A stretch of DNA of 64,000 bases from Motilimonas eburnea (GCF_021295345.1 NZ_JAIMJB010000018.1:39987-103986); one strand, 5' to 3'; shown: positions 21,565 to 32,270, numbered from the stretch's first letter. Notes: generated by a model not told the origin, from the sequence alone. Program-made: numbers and translations.

Positions 21565-22116
21565 ATGAAACATTTGTTCATCTTGGGCGCACTAAGTGCT
21601 GGGCTGGTGAGCGGCGCTAGTCAAGCTCAATGCCTTGATTTTTTGCAAACAACAAAACAAAAACTTAATTCAGACCAGCAAGTTGACTTGTGCGAGTTAA
21701 CCCAAGGTAAAACTGTGCTGATCGTCAATACCGCCAGTAATTGTGGCTTTACCCCTCAATTTAAGGAGCTAGAGCAACTGCATCAAGACTACCAAGATCA
21801 AGGTTTGGTGGTGCTTGGCTTTCCATCGGATGATTTTTTTCAAGAAGAAGACAGTGAAAAAGACACCGCTAAAGTTTGCTATGTTAACTATGGCGTGACC
21901 TTTAATATGTTTGCGCCCATTTCGGTCAGGGGTAAGCAAACCGACCCCATCTTTAAGCACCTGACGGCACAATCGGCCTCGCCGAAGTGGAATTTTTACA
22001 AATATTTAGTCAGCGCCGATGGTAAGCAGGTCAAGCACTTTACCAGTACCACTAAACCAAGCAGTGATGACTTTCAGCAAACATTACAAGCCATGTTGGC
22101 TAAGGCAACACAATAA
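21565..22116 (+). CDS. Secreted glutathione peroxidase family protein
   Basis: 183-aa thiol/glutathione peroxidase with a signal peptide (MKHLFILGALSAGLVSGASQ, cleavage near AQA-like SQA-Q), so probably periplasmic. The peroxidatic residue is Cys60 in NTASNCGFTPQ, and WNFYKYLV supplies the conserved Trp and Asn. The glutamine of the usual FPCNQF motif is replaced: the segment reads GFPSDDF. Peroxide reduction is still expected, but the catalytic tetrad is altered. An ECF11-like promoter upstream fits a role in photo-oxidative stress. GGGG(A)AA precedes the ATG. Confidence 0.88.
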   Translation: MKHLFILGALSAGLVSGASQAQCLDFLQTTKQKLNSDQQVDLCELTQGKTVLIVNTASNCGFTPQFKELEQLHQDYQDQGLVVLGFPSDDFFQEEDSEKDTAKVCYVNYGVTFNMFAPISVRGKQTDPIFKHLTAQSASPKWNFYKYLVSADGKQVKHFTSTTKPSSDDFQQTLQAMLAKATQ

Positions 22117-22202
22117 GTGAGTGATCTTATTTTACTTTAGTTTGTTAGGTGTTAATTTGGCCGCTGAAACTTAGGCCCCATCGCAACATTTGGAGAACGA
22201 CC

Positions 22203-23216
22203 TTGTCTCGATTTACTGCGCTAACGGAAAACGCGCATGAAAAATTATCAGCCAGCACAGGCGTGCTATTAACCAATTTAGGCACGCCAAAGGCCCCAAC
22301 CGCGGCGGCGCTACGTCCTTATTTGAAGCAATTTTTATCTGATCCTCGCGTGGTGGAAATCCCACGCTTGGTGTGGATGATTATTCTCCACGGTATCATT
22401 TTGCGCGTTAGGCCGGCTAAATCCGCCAAGCTGTACCAAAGCATCTGGATGGAAGGCGGCTCGCCTTTGCTAGTACATAGCCAAAACCAGCGTGATAAGT
22501 TACAGCAGCAACTCGATGCACAGGGGTTAAACGTTAAGGTCAAGCTAGCGATGCGCTATGGTGAGCCAGATTTGGCTAAGGTGATGCGTGAATTTCAGCA
22601 AGAAGGTATACGCAAGGTGGTGGTATTGCCACTTTATCCGCAATATTCAGGGCCCACCACGGGGTCGACCTTTGATGCGGTGAGCCGCGAGCTCAATCAA
22701 TGGCGCTTTGTGCCGCAGTTGCACTTTATTAACAGCTATCATGACGACCCCAACTACATCACGGCATTGGCTAATTCGATCCGTGAAGACATCGCTGCTA
22801 ATGGCATGCCCGACAAATTAATATTGTCTTATCATGGCATGCCCAAACAGTTTTTCGACAACGGCGATCCTTACTATTGCCTGTGCATGAAAACCTCTCG
22901 CCTCGTGGTTGAGCAATTGGGATTAGATAAAGACCAAGTGATCACCTGTTTTCAATCGCGCTTTGGCAAGGCGGAATGGCTCAAACCTTACACCGACGCC
23001 ACCTTAACTGGACTGGCTGAGCAAGGGATTAAAAATGTCGCGGTTGCTTGTCCGGCATTTAGTGCCGATTGTTTAGAAACCTTGGAAGAAATGGTGCATG
23101 AAAACCGCGATGTGTTTATCGAAGCGGGTGGTGAGCAATACCGCTATATTGCCGCATTAAACGATCGCGATGACCATATCGAGATGATGACAAAGCTGGT
23201 TAAACCCTATCTATAA
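22203..23216 (+). CDS. hemH: Ferrochelatase
   Basis: Inserts ferrous iron into protoporphyrin IX, the last step of heme synthesis. The preferred start is TTG 22203, preceded by TTGGAG, giving 337 aa; an in-frame GTG at 22149 is less likely. Motifs: GVLLTNLGTPKAPT, the long AGGS-like WMEGGSPLLVHS, PLYPQYSGPTTGSTFD, the catalytic His in LSYHGMPKQFF, CFQSRFGKAEWLKPYT and CPAFSADCLETLEE. Placement beside the sigma-E/ChrR genes is suggestive because free protoporphyrin generates singlet oxygen. A terminator follows. Confidence 0.95.
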   Translation: MSRFTALTENAHEKLSASTGVLLTNLGTPKAPTAAALRPYLKQFLSDPRVVEIPRLVWMIILHGIILRVRPAKSAKLYQSIWMEGGSPLLVHSQNQRDKLQQQLDAQGLNVKVKLAMRYGEPDLAKVMREFQQEGIRKVVVLPLYPQYSGPTTGSTFDAVSRELNQWRFVPQLHFINSYHDDPNYITALANSIREDIAANGMPDKLILSYHGMPKQFFDNGDPYYCLCMKTSRLVVEQLGLDKDQVITCFQSRFGKAEWLKPYTDATLTGLAEQGIKNVAVACPAFSADCLETLEEMVHENRDVFIEAGGEQYRYIAALNDRDDHIEMMTKLVKPYL

Positions 23217-23240
23217 GTTTTTCATGTTCCAGTAAATAAT

Positions 23241-23269
23241 AAAAAAGCACCTGTAATAGGTGCTTTTTT
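23241..23269 (+). terminator. Terminator after hemH
   Basis: Stem AAGCACCT / AGGTGCTT with a 5-nt loop, flanked by A and T runs. From here to 23546 (about 280 bp) no gene was seen. Confidence 0.9.
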
Positions 23270-23546
23270 ATTTTCTCTTTGATGGCGAAGGGGCATGGCA
23301 ACCTCAATATTAAAGCGCCTGACTAGCTAAAATTGGGTTTAGCCGAACGAGTGTTATCACTGCAATTACCCTTCATGTAACAAAACGTTCTTCCTTCCTT
23401 TCCAGATCACTGAATGCAAAAAAATATTGTACCTATCTCATTTTTGCTTCTTTATCAGATAAATAGCACGACATCGACCATACTGTTAGTGAACCATAAG
23501 AAGATCAGGGACGTAATCAAACCATCGAAATTTAAGCGGACAGTCA

Positions 23547-24251
23547 ATGAAACCAAGTATTGTTATTACCGGCGCGGGGCAAAGAGTGGGTCTAGCCCTA
23601 GCCAAGCATTATGTTGCCAAGAGGTATCAGGTGATCGTCAGTTATCGCAGCCATCGAGCAGGTGTGGATGAATTACGGGAGTTAGGCGTGATTTGTATTC
23701 AAGCCGATTTTGCTCACCAGCAGGGCATCGATGACTTCATTGCTCAAGTGCAGGCTAATACCACCACCATTCGGGCCTTGATCCACAATGCGTCAGATTG
23801 GGCGGCAGAAAAACATAGCCCAGATTTAGCTGGTTTGATGACACAAATGATGCAAGTGCATGTGCAAGTGCCTTATCAGATCAACCACGCTTTAGCGCCT
23901 TTGCTGCTAGCCTCAGAGCAGGCCGATATTATTCACTTCACCGATTATGTTGCCGATAAAGGTAGCCAAAAACACATGGCGTACGCCGCCAGTAAAGCCG
24001 CATTAGCTAACCTAACCTTGTCTTTTGCCGCCAAGCTGGCCCCTAAGGTCAAGGTGAACAGCATCGCGCCTGCCTTGCTGATGTTTAACCAAGGTGACGA
24101 TGACGCTTATAAATCCAAAGCCTTGGCCAAATCCTTGATGGGATTAGCACCGGGTGAACAAGAGGCGGTTGCTTGCGTGGATTATATATTACGAAGCCAG
24201 TACATCACTGGCCGCACTTTACATTTAGATGGCGGCCGCCATCTGGTTTAA
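23547..24251 (+). CDS. folM: Dihydromonapterin reductase FolM
   Basis: 234-aa short-chain dehydrogenase that reduces dihydromonapterin to tetrahydromonapterin (and has minor dihydrofolate reductase activity) using NADPH. N-terminal Rossmann motif [17 protein letters not shown] (TGAGQRVG in place of TGxxxGIG), NAS-type HNASDW, and the catalytic YxxxK in [11 protein letters not shown]. The C-terminus ends [13 protein letters not shown] as in FolM. The gene is 17 bp ahead of folX, giving a pterin-cofactor operon. Confidence 0.92.
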   Translation: MKPSIVITGAGQRVGLALAKHYVAKRYQVIVSYRSHRAGVDELRELGVICIQADFAHQQGIDDFIAQVQANTTTIRALIHNASDWAAEKHSPDLAGLMTQMMQVHVQVPYQINHALAPLLLASEQADIIHFTDYVADKGSQKHMAYAASKAALANLTLSFAAKLAPKVKVNSIAPALLMFNQGDDDAYKSKALAKSLMGLAPGEQEAVACVDYILRSQYITGRTLHLDGGRHLV

Positions 24252-24268
24252 TCATTTTTGAGGTCTTT

Positions 24269-24634
24269 ATGCCAACCAGCCAAGCCATAATAAATATTAC
24301 CGATTTACGCCTGCGTACTTACATAGGGTTTAACCCAGAAGAAATGGAGAAGATGCAGGACATTGTGATCAATGTAGAAATTCATTACCCCGCAGAAAAA
24401 GCACGCTTGTTTGATAATGTGTCAGACGCCTTAAACTACAAGGACGTGACCAAGCAAATCATTCATCATGTTGAGGAAGGCCGGTTTTTGTTATTAGAAA
24501 AGCTGGTGGATGATGTCTTAAAAATCAGCCACCAGCACCCTTGGGTCACCTATGCCAAGGTACGCATAGATAAACCCCATGCCCTTAGGTTTGCTGATTC
24601 GGTGTCCCTGACCTTGGCTTGGCAGCAAAGCTAG
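24269..24634 (+). CDS. folX: Dihydroneopterin triphosphate 2'-epimerase
   Basis: 121-aa FolB/FolX-fold protein (E. coli FolX 120 aa): [53 protein letters not shown]. FolX converts dihydroneopterin triphosphate to the monapterin form, which FolM then reduces after dephosphorylation. Direct linkage with folM favours FolX over the folate aldolase FolB. The chosen ATG at 24269 follows TGAGG; the open frame continues upstream into folM but is not coding there. Confidence 0.9.
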   Translation: MPTSQAIINITDLRLRTYIGFNPEEMEKMQDIVINVEIHYPAEKARLFDNVSDALNYKDVTKQIIHHVEEGRFLLLEKLVDDVLKISHQHPWVTYAKVRIDKPHALRFADSVSLTLAWQQS

Positions 24635-24747
24635 CAGGGATTATTTAACCTTATTTTCTGTCGGTGTTTAGCCAGCGGTTTACTGGTTAGAATAGCGCCG
24701 CTTTCGCGCCCGGTTTACGTCTGGGTTAGCTCAATAAGGAAAATAAA

Positions 24748-25728
24748 ATGTCTCAATATGTAGTATGTGCCCTCTATAAATTTGTCACCCTCGACGATTA
24801 TCAAGCCATTCAAGCTCCGCTGTTAGCGGTGATGCTCAAGCACGATGTGCGCGGTACCTTGCTGTTAGCCCAAGAAGGGATTAACGGCACTATCGCCGGC
24901 AGCCGTAGCGGCATAGATGCGGTCTTAACCTGGCTAAAAAGTGACCCTAGATTGGCCAATATCGGCTATAAAGAGAGTTTTGATGTCGAACAGCCGTTTT
25001 TACGCACTAAAGTGAAGCTGAAAAAAGAAATCGTGACTATGGGGGTGGAAGGTTTAGACCCTAACAAAGTGGTGGGCACTTACGTTAATCCAAAAGATTG
25101 GAATGCGTTAATTTCCGATCCCGAGGTATTAGTGGTCGATACCCGCAATGACTATGAAATCAGCATAGGCACCTTTAAAAATGCGGTAAACCCCAACACC
25201 GAAACCTTCCGTGAATTTCCTCAGTATGTTGAGGAAAACCTCGATAAAGATAAACACAAAAAAGTCGCTATGTTTTGTACCGGTGGTATTCGCTGTGAAA
25301 AATCAACCGCATACTTAAAAGAGCAGGGCTTTGAAGAGGTTTATCACCTAGAGGGTGGCATTCTTAAATACCTTGAAGAAGTGCCAGAAGAGGAAACCTT
25401 GTGGCAAGGTGAATGTTTTGTCTTTGATGGCCGCGTGGCGGTTAATCATCAACTGGAAAAAGGCCATTACGACCAGTGTAATGCTTGTCGTTTGCCGATT
25501 ACCGAACAAGACAAGCAAGACTCGCGTTATGTGGCTGGAGTCAGCTGTCCGCAATGTTTTGATAAACAAAGTGACAAGCAAAAGCAGCGCTTTCAAGAAC
25601 GTGAAAAGCAAATTCAACTGGCTCAATCTCGCGGTGAAGCGCACCTTGGTGGTGATGTAGGTAAGGTGATCGAGCAGCGTCGTCAGCATAAGCAAGAGCA
25701 AAAGCTGGCGCAGCAGCAAAAGAAATAG
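24748..25728 (+). CDS. trhO: tRNA uridine(34) hydroxylase TrhO (rhodanese family, YceA)
   Basis: 326 aa. An N-terminal acylphosphatase-like domain ([18 protein letters not shown]) precedes a rhodanese domain with the catalytic Cys177 in [21 protein letters not shown]-terminal cysteine-rich segment ([22 protein letters not shown]) and a Gln/Lys-rich tail complete it. TrhO catalyses oxygen-dependent 5-hydroxylation of U34 in certain tRNAs. AAGGAAAAT stands before the ATG. A single gene with its own terminator. Confidence 0.93.
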   Translation: MSQYVVCALYKFVTLDDYQAIQAPLLAVMLKHDVRGTLLLAQEGINGTIAGSRSGIDAVLTWLKSDPRLANIGYKESFDVEQPFLRTKVKLKKEIVTMGVEGLDPNKVVGTYVNPKDWNALISDPEVLVVDTRNDYEISIGTFKNAVNPNTETFREFPQYVEENLDKDKHKKVAMFCTGGIRCEKSTAYLKEQGFEEVYHLEGGILKYLEEVPEEETLWQGECFVFDGRVAVNHQLEKGHYDQCNACRLPITEQDKQDSRYVAGVSCPQCFDKQSDKQKQRFQEREKQIQLAQSRGEAHLGGDVGKVIEQRRQHKQEQKLAQQQKK

Positions 25729-25754
25729 TCATCTAGTGCTAGCAGGTCATTGAG

Positions 25755-25786
25755 AGAGTAAGACCGCTTAGGGATTACTCTTTTTT
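25755..25786 (+). terminator. Terminator after trhO
   Basis: Stem AGAGTAA / TTACTCT with a 13-nt loop, followed by a T run. From here to 26022 no gene is seen. Confidence 0.6.
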
Positions 25787-26022
25787 ATCTGTTTTAGAGA
25801 TTGAATAGCAAACAAGCTTACGCATTATTTTTGCTTTCTTTAACCCCATCCTTAGGCTTAGCTGTTAGATATCAAGAATGGCTAAGTGGCTTTTAGTCCT
25901 TTAAATCAGTTGTTTTTTATTTTGTGTTGTTAATCACTATGATCTGAGCTAGTTATCAGTATACTTGCGGCATGATTGTTTTATGATTAATTTTTTATTC
26001 TGTAAATTTAGGAGCGTTAAAT

Positions 26023-26397
26023 ATGGAATGGTACAAGTTATGCTGGGCAAAATATGCCACGTTTGAAGGTCGTGCACGTCGTAGTGAATACTGGTATTTT
26101 ACCCTGTTCAATATCATTGCGATGTTCGTGCTGGGTGCGGTTGGCGGTATTCTTGATGCGATTTTAGGCACCATGGGGATTATCTCTACGGCATTGATTG
26201 CTATTTACGGCTTGGCTGCGTTCATTCCTGCCATTTCGGTCATGGTGCGTCGCCTACATGATACGGGTCGTTCAGGCTGGTGGTTTTGGATTGGTTTAGT
26301 ACCAGCGGTTGGCGGAATTATTTTATTGATTTTCATGATTATGGATAGCCAAGATGCCAACAACTTTGGCTCAAATCCAAAGTTAGCGGCTGCTTAA
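26023..26397 (+). CDS. DUF805 inner-membrane protein
   Basis: 124-aa integral membrane protein of the DUF805 (YhaH/YhaI) family. It begins MEWYKLCWAKYATFEGRARR and SEYWYF, the family hallmark, and continues with three to four hydrophobic helices and the conserved RRLHDTGRSGWWFWIGLVP. Function is unknown in the family. GGAG precedes the ATG. A bidirectional terminator separates it from the convergent OmpA-like gene. Confidence 0.9.
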   Translation: MEWYKLCWAKYATFEGRARRSEYWYFTLFNIIAMFVLGAVGGILDAILGTMGIISTALIAIYGLAAFIPAISVMVRRLHDTGRSGWWFWIGLVPAVGGIILLIFMIMDSQDANNFGSNPKLAAA

Positions 26398-26414
26398 ACT
26401 GTTTTGCGGCAACC

Positions 26415-26444
26415 AAAAAAGCCAAGCAGATGCTTGGCTTTTTT
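26415..26444. terminator. Bidirectional terminator
   Basis: A6, stem GCCAAGCA / TGCTTGGC, T6, in the gap between two convergent genes; works on either strand. Confidence 0.9.
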
Positions 26445-26466
26445 GTGTCCAATCATGGCCGATTCG

Positions 26467-27123
26467 TTATTTTGTCATTGGCGTTAGCACCAATTCCACA
26501 CGACGGTTTTGCTCGCGGCCAGATTCGGTATTGTTATCGGCGATAGGGCGGGTTTCACCATAACCGATAGGATTCACTCGGTTATTAGGTAGGCCTTTTT
26601 GCAGTAGATAGCTGGCAACAGAAGCGGCTCGTTTTTCTGATAGGGTTTGATTGTAGCTTGCTGCACCTGTGCTGTCGGTATGGCCGAGCACGTTAACGCG
26701 CGTTTCATTAAATTCTTGTAACACTAAAATCACGCTATCCAATGCAGGCATGGCGTTTTGCTTTAGGGTGCTTTGGTTAACGTCAAAGGTAATCGCATTA
26801 GGCATATTTAATACTATGGTATCGCCAACACGGGTGACGCTTACGCCGGTATTTTCCAGCTGTTGGCGTAGGTGCATTTCTTGCGTGTCCATGTAATGGC
26901 CTACGCCCATGCCCGCTAAACCACCAATTGCCGCCCCAATCAGCGCGCCTTTGGAATTATTGGCAATAGCGCCGATAACCGCCCCGCCCGCGGCCCCGAT
27001 TAGGGTGCCTTTAGTGGCGTTAGAGGTTTTTTCTTCGCGGGTGTACGGATCCAGAGTGGTACATGCGCCGAGTAATAAACTACTGGTGACCACAGAGGTG
27101 ACGAGTAAGGTGCTTTTTTTCAT
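26467..27123 (-). CDS. OmpA-family lipoprotein with glycine-zipper (YiaD-like)
   Basis: 218-aa outer-membrane lipoprotein. Lipobox LLLGACTT places the lipidated Cys at 21. A glycine-zipper region follows (GTLIGAAGGAVIGAIANNSK, then GALIGAAIGGLAGMGVGHYM). The C-terminal OmpA/MotB peptidoglycan-binding domain shows NVLGHTDSTGAASYNQTLSE, RAASVASYLLQKGL and GYGETRPIADN. It would anchor the outer membrane to peptidoglycan; YiaD is the closest well-known relative. Confidence 0.9.
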   Translation of the reverse strand: MKKSTLLVTSVVTSSLLLGACTTLDPYTREEKTSNATKGTLIGAAGGAVIGAIANNSKGALIGAAIGGLAGMGVGHYMDTQEMHLRQQLENTGVSVTRVGDTIVLNMPNAITFDVNQSTLKQNAMPALDSVILVLQEFNETRVNVLGHTDSTGAASYNQTLSEKRAASVASYLLQKGLPNNRVNPIGYGETRPIADNNTESGREQNRRVELVLTPMTK

Positions 27124-27379
27124 GTTTACTATCCTATTAACTCTATTGCCGATATTTATAAGGGTTTTACCTAGTTTAGTGAAGCGAAACCAGCTTAATA
27201 CTAGGTGAATTATTATTTATTATTGATCGTGTCTGCTATCGTTGAGGTCTAAAGCCTCAGACAAAAGTGCTTTTTTTACCGCTTTTAAACAAAAATTCAT
27301 TTATACGTGTTATTTTTTATTAAGAATTAAGCGGTTTTTTATTAGACTGTTTCCCAAAATTATCGTTGGAATAAAAAAT

Positions 27380-28744
27380 ATGTCATTGAGTGTTGTCATT
27401 CTCGCTGCGGGTAAAGGAACTCGCATGCGTTCTAAATACCCGAAAGTACTGCATAAAATTGCCCACAAACCCATGGTGCAGCATGTTATTGATACAGTCA
27501 AAAGCTTGGGCGTTGATAACATTCACCTGGTCTATGGTCACGGTGGTGACTATATGAAAGAAGCCATTCAAGACACTAAGCTTAACTGGGTTAAACAAGA
27601 GCAGCAGCTCGGTACCGGTCATGCGATGCAAGTGGCGGCGCCACATTTCAAAGACGATGAAAAAATCTTGATGGTTTACGGGGATGTGCCGCTACTGGGT
27701 GCAAACACCATCAAACGTTTAGTTGCAGCCCAGCCTCCTGGCGGTATTGGCTTATTGAGCCTGATGGTTGACGATCCTACCGGTTATGGTCGTATTGTGC
27801 GTGAGCACGGCTTGGTTTGTGGCATTGTTGAGCATAAAGATGCGTCGCCCGATCAACACCGTATTCGTGAAATCAACACAGGTATCTTGGTTGCCAACGC
27901 CAAAGACCTGCAAAACTGGCTATTCAAACTAAGTAATAGCAATGCTCAAGGTGAGTATTACGTTACCGACATTATTGAAATGGCCTATAAACAAGGTCGC
28001 ATTGTGAATGCGGTACAACCTAGCTCGGCGATTGAAGTTGAAGGGGTGAATAACCGCTTACAACTAGGCCGATTAGAGCGCGCTTTCCAATTGCATCAAG
28101 CCGAAGAGTTAATGATGGACGGCGTGGCGATTTTAGACTCCAGCCGTTTTGATTTACGCGGCTCCCTAGATTGCGGTATGGACGTTGAAATTGACGTCAA
28201 TTGTGTATTTGAAGGTAAAGTGCGCCTTGGCAACAACGTGAAAATTGGCCCTAATTGTGTGATCCGCAATGCCAAGATTGGCGATGATTGTGAAATTAAA
28301 GCCAATAGCGTGATTGAAGGCGTTGAGATAGGTGAAAGCTGTCAAGTTGGGCCGTTTGCGCGTTTACGTCCTGGCACAGTATTAAAAGATGGCGCAGCGG
28401 TTGGCAACTTTGTTGAGATGAAGAAAGCCACCTTAGGCAAGGGCAGTAAATGTGGCCACTTATCATATCTAGGTGATGCGTCGATTGGCGCGGGCGTTAA
28501 CATAGGCGCAGGTACCATTACTTGTAACTACGACGGTGTGAATAAATTCCCAACCGTGATTGAAGACGGTGCCTTTATCGGCTCAGATACGCAACTGATT
28601 GCGCCGGTCACCATAGGTCAAAACTCGACGATAGGCGCAGGCTCGACCATTACCCATAACGTGGGTGAAAAAGAGCTAGTGATCAGCCGCGTGAAGCAGC
28701 GCCATATTCAAAATTGGCTACGTCCAGAAAAGCAAAAGAAGTAG
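27380..28744 (+). CDS. glmU: Bifunctional GlcNAc-1-P uridyltransferase / GlcN-1-P acetyltransferase
   Basis: 454 aa (E. coli 456). The N-terminal pyrophosphorylase domain has [20 protein letters not shown] and MVYGDVPLL; the C-terminal left-handed beta-helix has hexapeptide repeats ([20 protein letters not shown]) and the acetyltransferase signature [17 protein letters not shown]. Makes UDP-GlcNAc for peptidoglycan and LPS. Start is ATG 27380; the frame extends upstream to 27242 but homologues begin [11 protein letters not shown]. glmS follows in the same orientation after a terminator. Confidence 0.97.
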   Translation: MSLSVVILAAGKGTRMRSKYPKVLHKIAHKPMVQHVIDTVKSLGVDNIHLVYGHGGDYMKEAIQDTKLNWVKQEQQLGTGHAMQVAAPHFKDDEKILMVYGDVPLLGANTIKRLVAAQPPGGIGLLSLMVDDPTGYGRIVREHGLVCGIVEHKDASPDQHRIREINTGILVANAKDLQNWLFKLSNSNAQGEYYVTDIIEMAYKQGRIVNAVQPSSAIEVEGVNNRLQLGRLERAFQLHQAEELMMDGVAILDSSRFDLRGSLDCGMDVEIDVNCVFEGKVRLGNNVKIGPNCVIRNAKIGDDCEIKANSVIEGVEIGESCQVGPFARLRPGTVLKDGAAVGNFVEMKKATLGKGSKCGHLSYLGDASIGAGVNIGAGTITCNYDGVNKFPTVIEDGAFIGSDTQLIAPVTIGQNSTIGAGSTITHNVGEKELVISRVKQRHIQNWLRPEKQKK

Positions 28745-28790
28745 CGGCGAGCAAACTGGAAAGATAATTGCATTATCAACAATGAGTAGA

Positions 28791-28816
28791 GGCTGAGTGA
28801 ATGCTCGGCCTTTTTT
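28791..28816 (+). terminator. Terminator after glmU
   Basis: Stem GGCTGAG / CTCGGCC (one G-T pair), followed by TTTTTT. glmS therefore probably has its own promoter within the next 130 bp. Confidence 0.8.
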
Positions 28817-28947
28817 ATTTGAAAATCTTCGGTAAGGAATCCCGAAGCTTCTACACTTCTAAGGATGGATATAAAACCTAATGAAATCATGAGTCATGGA
28901 CCATAAATGATGGAACAAGCTTGGCTCAAACAATAAGGAAACAGCCT

Positions 28948-30777
28948 ATGTGTGGGATTGTTGGCGCAGTAGCGCAACGGGATGTTGCGGAAATACTACT
29001 AGAAGGACTACACAGATTAGAATACCGCGGTTATGACAGTGCGGGTATTGCAATTAATCATCAACAAGGCATTCAACGCCTGCGACGCTTGGGAAAAGTA
29101 CAAGCATTAGGTGATGCCTTAAACGAAACGCCATTATCAGGTGGTACAGGCATCGCCCATACTCGCTGGGCAACCCATGGCGAGCCTTCCGAAATCAACG
29201 CTCATCCTCATGTCTCAAGCCGCATCGCGGTGGTTCATAATGGCATCATCGAAAATCATGAAAAACTGCGCCAGAAGCTAAAAGGGCTCGGTTTTGAATT
29301 TGCATCGCAAACTGACACCGAAGTCATCGCTCATTTAGTCGCGCATCATCTGGGGCAAGGGGATAACTTGTTAGGTGCGGTGCAACAAGCCGTGACAGAG
29401 CTAGAGGGTGCCTATGGCACAGTGATCATGGATGCCCAGCAACCCGAAAAACTGATTGTTGCCCGCTCTGGCAGCCCATTAGTAATAGGGGTGGGGGTGG
29501 GTGAACACTTTATCGCTTCCGATCAGCAAGCCTTATTAAACGTTACCCGCCGTTTTATGTTTCTAGAAGAAGGCGATGTCGCTGAAATCACTCGTCGCGA
29601 GGTTAAGGTGTTTGCCAAAGATGGCACCGGCGTTGAGCGCAGCGTGATTGAGTCCAACGTCACTCACGATGCCAGCGATAAAGGCGAATATCGCCATTAC
29701 ATGATGAAGGAAATTTTCGAACAACCCACGGCCATCATCAACACCTTAGAAAACCGCATTGTTGGCAACACCATTTTGTGTGAAGCCTTTGGCGCGGGAG
29801 CGGGCGATACCTTCGCTACCATAGAGCATGTGCAAATCATCGCCTGTGGTACGTCTTATCACGCTGGCATGGTGGCGCGCTATTGGTTAGAAGCCATGGC
29901 AGGGGTGAGCTGTAATGTCGAAATTGCCTCCGAATTTCGTTATCGCAAATCCTTTGTGCGCCCAAATAGCTTGATCGTAACCTTATCGCAATCAGGTGAA
30001 ACCGCCGATACCTTAGCCGCTTTGCGCTTGGCCAAAGAAATGGGCTACACAGCCAGTTTAAGTATTTGTAACGTGCCGGGCTCATCCTTAGTGCGTGAAT
30101 CGGATCTCGCCTTTATGACAAGAGCGGGCGCCGAAATTGGTGTGGCATCGACCAAAGCCTTTACCACTCAGCTAGCCGGTTTATTGCTGTTTTGTGGTGC
30201 CATCGGAAAAAGCAAAGGCGTGCTAAATGAATGGGCAGAAGGTGCGTTAGTGCAATCCTTGCAACGTCTACCCGATGCAGTGAATCAAGCCTTAGCCCTT
30301 AATGACAGCATCGCTAGCCTAGCCGAAGACTTTGCTGAAAAACATCACGCGTTATTCTTAGGCCGTGGTGACCAATACCCCATCGCCATGGAAGGGGCGC
30401 TAAAGCTTAAAGAAATTAGCTATATTCACGCCGAAGCCTATGCCGCTGGTGAACTTAAACACGGCCCGCTGGCTTTAATTGATGCCGATATGCCCACTAT
30501 CGTGGTCGCACCCAACAACGAGTTGTTAGAAAAGCTCAAATCCAACATCGAAGAAGTGCGTGCCCGCGGCGGTCACCTATACGTTTTTGCCGATGATGAA
30601 GCCGAGCTGGTGGCAAGTGAAGGCATCACCTTACTGCGCGTGCCTCATGTTGACGAAATTCTCGCGCCCATTGTCTACACCATCCCGCTGCAACTGCTGT
30701 CGTACTACGTCGCCATCATCAAAGGCACAGATGTCGACCAGCCGCGTAACCTCGCCAAGAGTGTTACGGTAGAGTAA
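28948..30777 (+). CDS. glmS: Glutamine-fructose-6-phosphate aminotransferase (isomerizing)
   Basis: 609 aa. The N-terminal glutaminase has the nucleophile Cys2, exposed after Met removal ([13 protein letters not shown]), and [13 protein letters not shown]. Two SIS sugar-isomerase domains follow with [30 protein letters not shown] and [20 protein letters not shown]; the C-terminus is [16 protein letters not shown] 28948 is chosen because AAGGA stands 9 bp before it and the Cys must be residue 2; an in-frame upstream start at 28921 would destroy that. Supplies GlcN-6-P to GlmM/GlmU. Confidence 0.97.
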   Translation: MCGIVGAVAQRDVAEILLEGLHRLEYRGYDSAGIAINHQQGIQRLRRLGKVQALGDALNETPLSGGTGIAHTRWATHGEPSEINAHPHVSSRIAVVHNGIIENHEKLRQKLKGLGFEFASQTDTEVIAHLVAHHLGQGDNLLGAVQQAVTELEGAYGTVIMDAQQPEKLIVARSGSPLVIGVGVGEHFIASDQQALLNVTRRFMFLEEGDVAEITRREVKVFAKDGTGVERSVIESNVTHDASDKGEYRHYMMKEIFEQPTAIINTLENRIVGNTILCEAFGAGAGDTFATIEHVQIIACGTSYHAGMVARYWLEAMAGVSCNVEIASEFRYRKSFVRPNSLIVTLSQSGETADTLAALRLAKEMGYTASLSICNVPGSSLVRESDLAFMTRAGAEIGVASTKAFTTQLAGLLLFCGAIGKSKGVLNEWAEGALVQSLQRLPDAVNQALALNDSIASLAEDFAEKHHALFLGRGDQYPIAMEGALKLKEISYIHAEAYAAGELKHGPLALIDADMPTIVVAPNNELLEKLKSNIEEVRARGGHLYVFADDEAELVASEGITLLRVPHVDEILAPIVYTIPLQLLSYYVAIIKGTDVDQPRNLAKSVTVE

Positions 30778-30808
30778 GTTGTTGATTTTAAATGGTTGGT
30801 TGCATATG

Positions 30809-30962
30809 GGTAGGAGTGAGATTCATTCCGCGAAACAGCGTGTTACCTGTTAATTATTCGCGATATAAATATCGCTCCTACCCGGGGGCGATGATCTCGT
30901 AGGAGCCCCAGTAATGGGGCGATTTGACTGAGAATTTATCGCAGCATTATTGCTGCTCCCAC
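30809..30962. repeat. REP-like cluster, two facing pairs
   Basis: Four copies: GGTAGGAGTGAGATTCATTC (head up), ATATCGCTCCTACC (down), CGTAGGAGCCCCAGTAATGG then GGCGATT (up) and TTATCGCAGC ending TGCTGCTCCCACAC (down). It fills the gap between the convergent glmS and MFS genes and marks the left edge of the siderophore island. Confidence 0.8.
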
Positions 30963-30988
30963 ACACAGTAGTTTCCATCCCGGTGTGA

Positions 30989-32167
30989 CTATTTGTTTTC
31001 ACTGAATTTGGCTTGTTGGATTAGCACACTTAACCACAGGGCTGCCATCAGGACGGCGGCTGTCCAGTAAGGTAGACCTGGGTGGGCTTGATACAAGATG
31101 GTGGCCACTAGGGGGGCCAAGATAGAGCAAAGTCCTTGAATGGCTGAAATGGTTCCGGCCGCGGCGCCTTGTTCGTCTTGGTTGACTGCATTAGCGGCCA
31201 TGGCTTGGATGGCGGGAAAAAGCAGGGCTAAGCCTATGGCCAGCAACATATAGCCAACAATGAGCACCACAGCCGAGTGGGCGAGGGCGATGGTGAGCAA
31301 GCCTGCGCTGGCTGCGATAGGGCCAGCCATCAAGCTTTTGAGTAACAGGTTGTGCTTGATTTGTGCCACTAAGCCTTGCGTTATGCCTAAGGTGACCCCC
31401 GTGATGGCCAGCACTATGCCCGCAAGTTGGGCGGCCGACTCTGGCGTGTCGCGGATTCTGTCTAGCACCAAAAAGCCAATAATGATTTGCGCGGTGAGCA
31501 CGGCAAACATGCAAGCAAACATGGCCAGCGCGGCAAAGCGAAGGCGCGGATCAAAAAAGGAAATGGGCTGGTCGGGTGCTTGTTGAGCGGCCTTGGTCTC
31601 AGGCAAACGCAGCTTAATCAACAACCAAGCTAACAAGGGCAAACTAGACAACACATACAAGGGCAAGGTTAACGAATATTGCGATAACCCGCCACCAATA
31701 GCGGGGCCAGCCACCAGTCCGATGGCGCTGGCTGCACCGATCGTGGCCATGGCGGCTTGGCGCTGATCGGCCAAGGTGATGTCGGCCACTAAGGCGTTGC
31801 TGATCGGGGTGATAGCCGCCAAGAATAAGCCTACCAAGGCGCGCACCAAGATCAGGCCGACCAGTATCACTAGAGTATTAAAACTACCCTGCAAGGACAT
31901 ATCCAGCCATATCGTCATCAACAAAAAGGACACGCCATAGCCGAATGTCGCTAGCAGTAGTAAGGGTTTGCGGCCTTTGTTGTCACTGGCTTCGCCCCAT
32001 TTTTTTGCACTGAGTAGCCAAGTGATGCCAGAGATGGCGACCACTAACCCACCATGCCATTCCATCAGACCAATCTCTCGAATAATCGGGCCGATCACTG
32101 GGATCACCGCCATCATGGCGGTCATGCAAACAGCATTGAGTAGGAATAATTGTTTGATAGGACTCAT
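30989..32167 (-). CDS. MFS transporter, probable siderophore exporter
   Basis: 392-aa major facilitator protein with 12 predicted helices. The start ATG 32167 (MSPIKQLFLLNAVCMTAMMA) is preferred; a longer frame to 32269 would begin inside the Fur box. The MFS loop motif is visible as AKKWGEASDNKGRKPLLLLA between helices 2 and 3, and LVRALVGLFLAAITPISNAL resembles the motif of drug:H+ antiporter-1 members. Divergent from a siderophore gene pair with a Fur-box-like site between, it is the best candidate for siderophore export (compare EntS/VibD-like exporters). Substrate is inferred from context. Confidence 0.85.
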   Translation of the reverse strand: MSPIKQLFLLNAVCMTAMMAVIPVIGPIIREIGLMEWHGGLVVAISGITWLLSAKKWGEASDNKGRKPLLLLATFGYGVSFLLMTIWLDMSLQGSFNTLVILVGLILVRALVGLFLAAITPISNALVADITLADQRQAAMATIGAASAIGLVAGPAIGGGLSQYSLTLPLYVLSSLPLLAWLLIKLRLPETKAAQQAPDQPISFFDPRLRFAALAMFACMFAVLTAQIIIGFLVLDRIRDTPESAAQLAGIVLAITGVTLGITQGLVAQIKHNLLLKSLMAGPIAASAGLLTIALAHSAVVLIVGYMLLAIGLALLFPAIQAMAANAVNQDEQGAAAGTISAIQGLCSILAPLVATILYQAHPGLPYWTAAVLMAALWLSVLIQQAKFSENK

Positions 32168-32249
32168 TTTATTGACTTCAAAAGTAAAACTGCGAGGTAT
32201 ATGAAGGGGGCAATATACAGGCAATATATTTTTATTAAAAGGTTTAATG

Positions 32250-32270
32250 AAAAGCGTTATCATTATCAAT
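32250..32270. promoter_or_regulatory. Fur box between MFS exporter and hydrolase/condensation genes
   Basis: Minus-strand core TTGATAATGATAACGCTTT agrees with the Fur consensus GATAATGATAATCATTATC over its first half and part of the second. It lies in a divergent promoter gap and so could repress both sides under iron sufficiency. Confidence 0.65.

Noticed and set aside
22111..22160. TGATCT ... GTTAGG as a fourth ECF11 promoter for hemH
   Set aside because: Spacing is off by one and the -10 lacks the CGT core; too weak to claim.
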